Origin: an uncultured Sphingobacteriales bacterium
GTDB lineage: Bacteria > Bacteroidota > Bacteroidia > Chitinophagales > Chitinophagaceae
DNA length: 18,293 nucleotides
NCBI GenBank assembly: GCA_946887085.1
Contig: CAMPKG010000016.1
Span: 1-18,293 of the forward strand
Reading direction: 5' to 3'
Shown one piece after another: positions 14,227 to 18,293 of the stretch; position 1 is the stretch's first letter, and each line of letters starts with the position of its first letter. The notes under the pieces are model-generated. The model had not been told where the DNA came from, made no database searches, and saw only the letters and a program-made list of their open reading frames with translations. A program made the translations under genes and the position numbers.

Positions 14227-14715
14227 GTGAAAACTGTCCTACCCTTACTGCCAATTATACTGCTGGCATTTGTGGCTTGTAAAAAGCACAAGGCGGTAAC
14301 GCCCATGGTTATTCAACAGCAAAGCACAGATAGCCTGAAAAATACAGTACATCCTTTAGATACATCTTCACGTGTCGATAACCTGCTTGGAAATTATTAC
14401 GGTACAAAGACCCGGACCGTTTACAACTGGTTTAAACCAACCAATACAAAGGATACGCAAATTACCACCATCGATGTAAGGATCGAGATAACCAAGGTCG
14501 ATAGAAATACATTTCGATACAGCCGGTACGACACGGGTACCTTGGTTCACTGGAGAAACTTCGGGAGACTTCCTGACGACAAATACCAGTTCCATCAGCA
14601 CAGCTGGATGTATATCTATCCACTTAAAGACAGCGTTAGTACGACTAGTAGCGAATCGGGCGGTAGCGGTTCCAGCGCAACAACAGTTTACGAAGTGATT
14701 ACTGCAAAACGATAA
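14227..14715 (+). CDS. Small lipoprotein of unknown function (tandem paralogue 1)
   Basis: A 162-residue protein read from GTG at 14227 (the nearby ATG codons are out of frame and run into TGA). Residues 1-18 are a lipoprotein signal (MKTVLPLLPIILLAFVAC) with the lipidated cysteine at 18, followed by KKHK. The mature part begins with a disordered linker (SSTDSLKNTV-like region, residues about 28-50), then a compact beta-rich domain starting at LLGNYYGTKTRT, suggesting a small lipocalin-like or Ig-like strand domain. The C terminus has a serine/glycine-rich loop (SSESGGSGSSA). The next gene is a diverged copy. The family is not known to me. Confidence 0.75.
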   Translation: MKTVLPLLPIILLAFVACKKHKAVTPMVIQQQSTDSLKNTVHPLDTSSRVDNLLGNYYGTKTRTVYNWFKPTNTKDTQITTIDVRIEITKVDRNTFRYSRYDTGTLVHWRNFGRLPDDKYQFHQHSWMYIYPLKDSVSTTSSESGGSGSSATTVYEVITAKR

Positions 14716-14725
14716 AGTTCCGCAA

Positions 14726-15244
14726 ATGAAAAACACCCTGCCCCTAACGATAATTTTGCTGTTCATTTTTACAGCATGTAAAAAGCATGAACCTGCACCC
14801 TCACCTTTAGCCACACAGCCCATTGATAGTTTAAAAAGCACGGTGCCACCTTTAAACCCATCCAAGTCATTCGTAGCGCACCTGGAAGGTACTTATAAGG
14901 GAAAAGCCCACACAAAAAATTATACAAAGCCACTACCTGATACAAATTTTGTAGTCCCCGTGGAAAACGTCTCTGATGTAGAAATACGTGTCACACAAGT
15001 TGACAACCGGCATTTCAGAGCAGAGATATGGTATCCGGGCACTGTGGCGGCTACCAAGAGTTACACAGTTGCCCATGAGTTTGGCGATGTTTACAAACTT
15101 TCACCCGGTGCGCCGATAAAACACGAGCTAAAGTTCTTTGCCTCTCAGGACAGCTTATACTATATCTACGTTTACGGCTCAGGTTCAAATAAGCCTCCAC
15201 GATTCGTACATATCGACTCCACCGTGATCATTGCTACACGCTAA
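14726..15244 (+). CDS. Small lipoprotein of unknown function (tandem paralogue 2)
   Basis: A 172-residue protein with lipoprotein signal MKNTLPLTIILLFIFTAC (cysteine 18, then KKHE). It parallels the preceding gene: IDSLKSTVPPLNPS corresponds to TDSLKNTVHPLDTS, LEGTYKGKAHT to LLGNYYGTKTRT, and DVEIRVTQVDNRHFR to DVRIEITKVDRNTFR. The pair is therefore a tandem duplication, eleven bases apart and surely co-transcribed. The strand-rich domain after the linker may bind a ligand or partner at the outer membrane; nothing in the sequence identifies it. Confidence 0.8.
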   Translation: MKNTLPLTIILLFIFTACKKHEPAPSPLATQPIDSLKSTVPPLNPSKSFVAHLEGTYKGKAHTKNYTKPLPDTNFVVPVENVSDVEIRVTQVDNRHFRAEIWYPGTVAATKSYTVAHEFGDVYKLSPGAPIKHELKFFASQDSLYYIYVYGSGSNKPPRFVHIDSTVIIATR

Positions 15245-15296
15245 AGCAGAAATTCGAAACAACGATATTTCATTACCGGCTATTAGACTTCCGTCG

Positions 15297-15326
15297 CCGG
15301 CGGGTCTCTGGCACAGGACCCGCCGG
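15297..15326. repeat. GC-rich perfect hairpin
   Basis: CCGGCGGGTC (15297-15306) and GACCCGCCGG (15317-15326) form a perfect 10-base stem; the 10-base loop can pair further (CTG with CAG). It lies 53 bases after the lipoprotein stop at 15244. There is no T-tract, so if it ends transcription it is not by the standard intrinsic route. The GC content is well above its surroundings. Confidence 0.65.
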
Positions 15327-15327
15327 A

Positions 15328-15392
15328 ATCAGGGCGCAGCAACTGAGAACCAGTTCCAATGCCCGACTGTCACAAACTATACCGTCCCTGAT
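15328..15392. repeat. Second inverted repeat adjoining the GC-rich hairpin
   Basis: ATCAGGG (15328-15334) pairs with CCCTGAT (15386-15392) and encloses a small hairpin AACTG/CAGTT (15341-15355). Together with the hairpin at 15297 it makes a structured element of about 95 bases between two convergent genes. Confidence 0.4.
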
Positions 15393-15413
15393 AGTCTCTC
15401 GTGCAAGGTCCTG

Positions 15414-15905
15414 CTATGGGTACATTTTTACATTGTCGATCATCCATTGTGTTGGTGGATAAGATACTTTGAAGTCCAGGTGTTCCAGGTTCTCAATGCT
15501 TAAGTCAAATCTCTTCAAAATCCCATGATTATCCCTGATATAAGACCATGAGCTATCTCTATATATGCCAGCATCAAAAATAAACATCGATAAAGTATCA
15601 GCCGGCAGGTATTCCAATTCTTTCGACCAGGGTTCACGAGAATCAGAATAGTAATACCCGCTACGTCCGGACACTATAACAAAGAACGAAGGGCTATCTG
15701 CTGGCAGAACAGTATCGGGGTATTGATGCGGCCCATGTATATCTGCCAGCAATACACAAATCGAGTCTGTCGAATTATTTGTTACTGTGATACTATAAAA
15801 TGTCTCGACAAACTGTGGTTTATCACATCTTGCCGCCGATAACACAATAAGAGCTATTGCAACACCCAGAGTTTGAACCTTTATGTTTTTAAACTTAGTG
15901 CTCAT
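15414..15905 (-). CDS. Conserved Bacteroidota protein of unknown function, probable lipoprotein
   Basis: A 163-residue exported protein. Residues about 10-27 form a hydrophobic signal ending LSAARC; the cysteine at 27 could be lipidated, although arginine just before it is atypical for a lipobox. The mature protein has NNSTDSICVLLADIHGPHQY, PDTVLPADSPSF and the C-terminal pattern LPADTLSMFIFDAG, WSYIRDNHGILKRFDLSIEN and VSYPP. From memory this pattern (PADTLSIFIFDAD ... W..IR.N..ILKRYDLSLEDL ... YP) marks a family widespread and often multi-copy in Bacteroidota with no assigned function. It is convergent with the lipoprotein pair and isolated. No TAnnTTTG promoter was found upstream. Confidence 0.78.
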   Translation of the reverse strand: MSTKFKNIKVQTLGVAIALIVLSAARCDKPQFVETFYSITVTNNSTDSICVLLADIHGPHQYPDTVLPADSPSFFVIVSGRSGYYYSDSREPWSKELEYLPADTLSMFIFDAGIYRDSSWSYIRDNHGILKRFDLSIENLEHLDFKVSYPPTQWMIDNVKMYP

Positions 15906-15980
15906 AGCATGTGATTGTTAAGATAGCAATTTTTTCTGATGCCGGCGCTTCCTCTGCGAGAGACGGAACAATAAGTGGAC

Positions 15981-16076
15981 GATAGCTTAGCCCATGGCGG
16001 CGCCTTTGTGAAGCGCAGCGAAACAACCAGCGCCATGCAGCTGATTAGCGAACTGCGCTAACAGCGTATAGCTATC
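15981..16076. repeat. Structured element foldable as a three-way junction
   Basis: Outer stem GATAGCT (15981-15987) with AGCTATC (16070-16076). Arm 1: CATGGCG (15993-15999) with CGCCATG (16031-16037), containing the hairpin GCG-CTT, loop TGTG, AAG-CGC (16000-16016, one bulged C). Arm 2: CTG-TTAGCG (16041-16050, bulged A) with CGCTAA-CAG (16056-16064). All helices nest without conflict. It could be a REP/MITE-like element or a non-coding RNA; strand is not determined. Confidence 0.55.
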
Positions 16077-16107
16077 TTTTTATTCCGCGGAGCGATTGAA
16101 TAAAAAG
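16076..16107. repeat. 10-base inverted repeat joined to the structured element
   Basis: CTTTTTATTC (16076-16085) and GAATAAAAAG (16098-16107) pair perfectly across a 12-base loop that contains CGCGG. The first base is the last base of the outer stem of the preceding element, so the two are contiguous. Confidence 0.55.
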
Positions 16108-16122
16108 TGTCTTTTTCTTTTG

Positions 16123-16156
16123 TTTCTTTTCTTTTGGACAAGCAAAAGAAAAGAAA
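16123..16156. repeat. 14-base pyrimidine/purine hairpin
   Basis: TTTCTTTTCTTTTG (16123-16136), loop GACAAG, CAAAAGAAAAGAAA (16143-16156): a perfect 14-base stem with all pyrimidines but the last on one arm. Similar CTTTTCTTTTG-type palindromes are, from memory, frequent between genes in Bacteroidota. It spuriously opens a short reading frame (16096-16278), which I do not accept as a gene. Confidence 0.6.
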
Positions 16157-16226
16157 GAGATGAGGAGGGCGATGACGCGGATGCTGTTGACCCTGTGGCA
16201 CATCCGAACAACAACCAGAAAATTAA

Positions 16227-16258
16227 TTTGTCAATTCAATCAACTTGTCGTATATTTG
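16227..16258 (+). promoter_or_regulatory. Perfect-consensus Bacteroidota promoter
   Basis: TTTG (16227-16230), 20 bases, TATATTTG (16251-16258): both elements match TTTG/TAnnTTTG exactly. Transcription should begin near 16265 and run into the gene at 16328 with a leader of about 63 bases. It shows that the terminase-like gene has its own promoter. Confidence 0.7.
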
Positions 16259-16327
16259 ACATAGAAAACTATTGTTAACCACCCTATCATCCACCTTGAA
16301 AACGCCTGGTAGGGCTAAACTATCATC

Positions 16328-17113
16328 ATGAATCCTAAACACCAGATCTTCCTCTCGGAAGTATTGTGTCATGGCGACGCCAGCCGTGCTTACAAAACAG
16401 CCTACCCTGAAGCAGAAGGCGAAGCGCTGAGAACCGCAGCCAACAGGTTATTGCATCAACCAGCTATCGTCAAAGTCATTGAAGATTTCCACGGTTCTAT
16501 CCGCGACTGCCTGGTAGATGACATTGTAGCCCACCGGGTGAACCAGGTACAAGCCATAAGGCTGAAACGGTCGGTGCTCCGATCTATCTATACCAAAGAG
16601 GCCGAAACCAATAAAACTATCAGTTCAAAGGTTTTCGAAATAAGGGAGATCACCATAGAGCCCACTATCGCTGAGATACTCCGCGCCGTACAAATGGACA
16701 ATGCACTGGCTGAGAAAGAAGAAGAGCTGTTGCACTACGAGGCGCCCTCCATCATCCGCTTTGGCGATTCGCAGGAAGAACAAGAGAGAACGTCCGAAAT
16801 TGTAACCAATCGTAACCCCGCATTAGGCGGGGCAGGCAAGCCCTCGCACAACCCCATGATCGCTATAGATGTCGACGAGGACACAGATGGACTGGAAATG
16901 TTCTACACACCATCAACACTGGAAAACACGGATAATCAGTTTAATCCTGAAGACCCCGGTTCAGAAACAGTCAATTCTGTAACAGAACGTAACAATTTTG
17001 ATGATCTTACACTATCTGATGACCCGGATATAGGCAATACAAGCCGTGGCAATCTTCAAAATCTAAAGAATCCCGGTTCTGAAATACCTGAGGAAGAGCT
17101 AATGGCTGTCTGA
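16328..17113 (+). CDS. Protein with a terminase small-subunit-like N terminus and an acidic tail
   Basis: A 261-residue protein. Residues about 4-52 (HQIFLSEVLCHGDASRAYKT, AYPEAEGEALRTAANRLLHQ, PAIVKVIED) closely follow the pattern of phage terminase small subunits: F-x-x-x-Y/L-x-x-x-G-x-A-x-x-A-Y-x-x-A-(Y/G) ... A-x-x-x-L-L-x-x-P-x-I, a helix-turn-helix that recognises phage packaging sites. Residues about 55-135 are helical and charged. From about 140 on the protein is polar, acidic and low in complexity, with a repeated DPGSE/NPGSE pattern, so it is likely disordered. No large terminase, portal, capsid or integrase gene is visible nearby; both flanks are ordinary chromosomal genes. It may be a domesticated DNA-binding protein or a lone phage remnant. 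It has a consensus promoter at 16227-16258. Confidence 0.75.
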   Translation: MNPKHQIFLSEVLCHGDASRAYKTAYPEAEGEALRTAANRLLHQPAIVKVIEDFHGSIRDCLVDDIVAHRVNQVQAIRLKRSVLRSIYTKEAETNKTISSKVFEIREITIEPTIAEILRAVQMDNALAEKEEELLHYEAPSIIRFGDSQEEQERTSEIVTNRNPALGGAGKPSHNPMIAIDVDEDTDGLEMFYTPSTLENTDNQFNPEDPGSETVNSVTERNNFDDLTLSDDPDIGNTSRGNLQNLKNPGSEIPEEELMAV

Positions 17114-17174
17114 AGCGGGGACACATTAAATAAAGGCTATACTTGAGGTCTGTTTGTCTGGGCTGAAAAAACCC

Positions 17175-17204
17175 TTTGACATGAGCGTGCTTTGTCTAAA
17201 TTTG
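17175..17204 (+). promoter_or_regulatory. prs: Consensus Bacteroidota promoter for prs
   Basis: TTTG (17175-17178), 18 bases, TAAATTTG (17197-17204). Transcription would begin near 17211, about 12 bases before the ATG at 17223. This rules out the longer reading frame that begins at 17154, because its first codons lie upstream of the start of the transcript. Confidence 0.7.
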
Positions 17205-17222
17205 CACTTCATTTCCCAATAC

Positions 17223-18167
17223 ATGCAGGCATCAGTTAAAATATTCTCCGGCACCGGGTCCACCTACCTGGCCGAGCAGATTGCGCGTTCCTTCGGCAAA
17301 AGCCTGGGTAAATGCATTACTCAAAAATTCAGCGACGGCGAGTTTCAGCCTGTTTACCAGGAGTCGATCCGCGGCGATTATGTTTTCCTCGTCCAGTCGA
17401 CCAATGCGCCTGCAGACAACCTGATGGAACTGCTGATGATGATCGATGCGGCACGCAGGGCTTCGGCGGGTTATATTACCGCGGTTATCCCCTACTTTGG
17501 CTACGCCAGGCAAGACCGTAAGGACAAGCCCCGGGTGTCCATAGCATCGAAACTGGTGGCCAACCTGCTGACCTCAGCCGGGGCCGACAGGGTGATGACC
17601 ATGGACCTGCACGCTCCTCAGATTCAAGGTTTTTTTGATATACCGGTGGATCACCTGGATAGTTCGGCAATTTTTATCCCATATATCGAAAATCTTAAGA
17701 TAGAAAACCTTATCTTTGCGTCCCCTGACGTAGGAAGTACCAATAGGGTGCGGGAAGTTGCCAAGTATTTTGAAGTGGATATGGTTATCTGCGACAAGCA
17801 ACGCAAGCGGGCCAATGAGATAGCGGCCATGACGGTGATAGGCGATGTGACCGGGCGACATGTAGTGCTGATAGACGATATCTGCGATACCGCCGGAACA
17901 CTCAGCAAATCGGCAGCCATTTTGAAAGAAAAAGGCGCCCTTTCGGTAAGAGCCTTCTGTACGCACCCCGTACTCAGCGGCAAAGCTTATGAGAATATCG
18001 AGACCTCTGAGCTGGAAGAGCTGGTGGTTTGCGATACGATACCTCTGAAGCAGGAAAGTTCGAAAATAAAGGTATGCTCCACTGCCGAGCTGTTTGCAGT
18101 AGCCATACGCAATACGTTTGAGAACAAATCAATTAGTTCTTTGTTTATTCATAGTAACAGGAAATAA
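17223..18167 (+). CDS. prs: Ribose-phosphate pyrophosphokinase (PRPP synthase)
   Basis: A 314-residue class I enzyme that transfers pyrophosphate from ATP to ribose 5-phosphate, giving PRPP for purine, pyrimidine, His, Trp and NAD synthesis in the cytoplasm. Landmarks: FSDGE (36-40), the ATP-binding YFGYARQDRK (91-100), the catalytic histidine in DLHAPQIQGFFD (H130), the flexible catalytic loop CDKQRKRANE (190-199, K192 and R194), and the PRPP-binding loop VVLIDDICDTAGT (214-226). Length equals the family norm (E. coli 315). The PDxG loop reads SPDVGSTNRVRE instead of the common SPDAGGVKRA. The ATG at 17223 is chosen from the family length and the promoter just upstream. An AT-rich inverted repeat overlaps its stop codon. 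Confidence 0.96.
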   Translation: MQASVKIFSGTGSTYLAEQIARSFGKSLGKCITQKFSDGEFQPVYQESIRGDYVFLVQSTNAPADNLMELLMMIDAARRASAGYITAVIPYFGYARQDRKDKPRVSIASKLVANLLTSAGADRVMTMDLHAPQIQGFFDIPVDHLDSSAIFIPYIENLKIENLIFASPDVGSTNRVREVAKYFEVDMVICDKQRKRANEIAAMTVIGDVTGRHVVLIDDICDTAGTLSKSAAILKEKGALSVRAFCTHPVLSGKAYENIETSELEELVVCDTIPLKQESSKIKVCSTAELFAVAIRNTFENKSISSLFIHSNRK

Positions 18168-18286
18168 TTCAAAATTCAAAAGTAAAAATTCAAAAAAAGG
18201 GTTTGACTGAGGATTTGAATTATTGCACAACCAAACGAATAGTAAAGAGAATTCAAAAAGAAATATTGACTTTTGAATTTTGAATT
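18166..18286. repeat. AT-rich long inverted repeat flanking the sequence after prs
   Basis: The 18-base arm at 18166-18183 (AATTCAAAATTCAAAAGT) is perfectly complementary to the arm at 18269-18286 (ACTTTTGAATTTTGAATT), 85 bases apart. The left arm begins inside the prs stop codon. Within it, 18171-18200 is the second copy of the repeat at 9260-9289 in reverse orientation (29 of 30 bases). The stretch between the arms holds no gene; part of it might stop prs transcription. Confidence 0.65.
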
Positions 18287-18293
18287 TATAAAC

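Larger units (their letters stand above)
15906..16327. other. 422-base intergenic region with dense secondary structure
   Basis: No credible gene is present. It holds a three-way-junction-like element (15981-16076), two further hairpins (16076-16107 and 16123-16156) and the promoter of the following gene (16227-16258). The first 75 bases and 16157-16226 show nothing recognisable. Confidence 0.6.

Noticed and set aside
14368..14865. Minus-strand open frame of 165 codons
   Set aside because: Overlaps both tandem lipoprotein genes, which have clear lipoprotein signals and mutual similarity on the plus strand.
15231..15503. Plus-strand open frame of 90 codons
   Set aside because: It spans the GC-rich hairpin and runs antisense into the end of the lipoprotein-like gene at 15414.
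15981..16076. Three-way junction considered as a tRNA
   Set aside because: No seven-base acceptor stem with CCA, no anticodon loop or T-loop consensus; arm sizes do not fit a cloverleaf tRNA.
16096..16278. Plus-strand open frame of 60 codons starting MNKKCLFLLFLFF
   Set aside because: Its hydrophobic look comes from translating the CTTTTCTTTTG palindrome; it overlaps two hairpins and the promoter of the next gene.

Overview
The window looks like chromosomal DNA from a member of the Bacteroidota, most likely near Chitinophagaceae/Chitinophagales (the family level is inference). Supporting signs are a type IX secretion (T9SS) C-terminal sorting domain, several promoters fitting the Bacteroidota consensus (TTTG or TTG, a 18-22 base gap, then TAnnTTTG), few Shine-Dalgarno sequences, several short lipoproteins of a Bacteroidota style, and AT-rich plus palindromic intergenic repeats. 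No rRNA, tRNA, CRISPR array or intact transposase is visible.

Layout. 1-3019 (+): the tail of an unidentified protein, a small winged-helix regulator, creD, a DUF1361 membrane protein and a small unknown membrane protein form a likely envelope-related operon, with a second promoter in front of creD. 3078-3650 (-): a predicted outer-membrane beta-barrel protein. 3651-4177: no intact gene, but two decayed minus-strand gene ends that are paralogous, each closed by a hairpin with a GNRA-type loop. 4178-5800 (+): a secreted ELWxxDGT-repeat protein carrying a T9SS tail. 5802-6878 (-): recF, divergent from pdhA (pyruvate dehydrogenase E1 alpha), followed by a membrane-anchored TPR protein, ribH (lumazine synthase) and a LutA/YkgE-type cysteine-rich protein. 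10018-10641 (-): a Rossmann-fold NADP oxidoreductase-like protein, convergent with the preceding gene with no base between them.

10642-11095 is intergenic and carries an inverted pair of a two-hairpin repeat, one copy of which is a strong terminator for osmC (-). Two tandem GT-C (PIG-V-like) membrane glycosyltransferases follow on the minus strand, then two tandem paralogous lipoproteins (+), and a minus-strand lipoprotein-like gene of a conserved Bacteroidota family of unknown function. 15906-16327 is intergenic with an unusually dense cluster of helices. Next come a gene with a phage terminase small-subunit-like N terminus and an acidic tail, with its own consensus promoter, and prs (PRPP synthase), also with its own promoter, which settles its start codon.

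Most genes are housekeeping or envelope functions that happen to be neighbours; only the creD block, the glycosyltransferase pair and the lipoprotein pair look like functional groups. The most noteworthy material is non-coding: the structured element at 15981-16156, the repeat pair at 10950-11094, and the twin gene remnants at 3704-4067, whose differences are almost all synonymous. No complete new multi-gene system is apparent; the terminase-like orphan gene next to the structured element is the best candidate for an undescribed unit.
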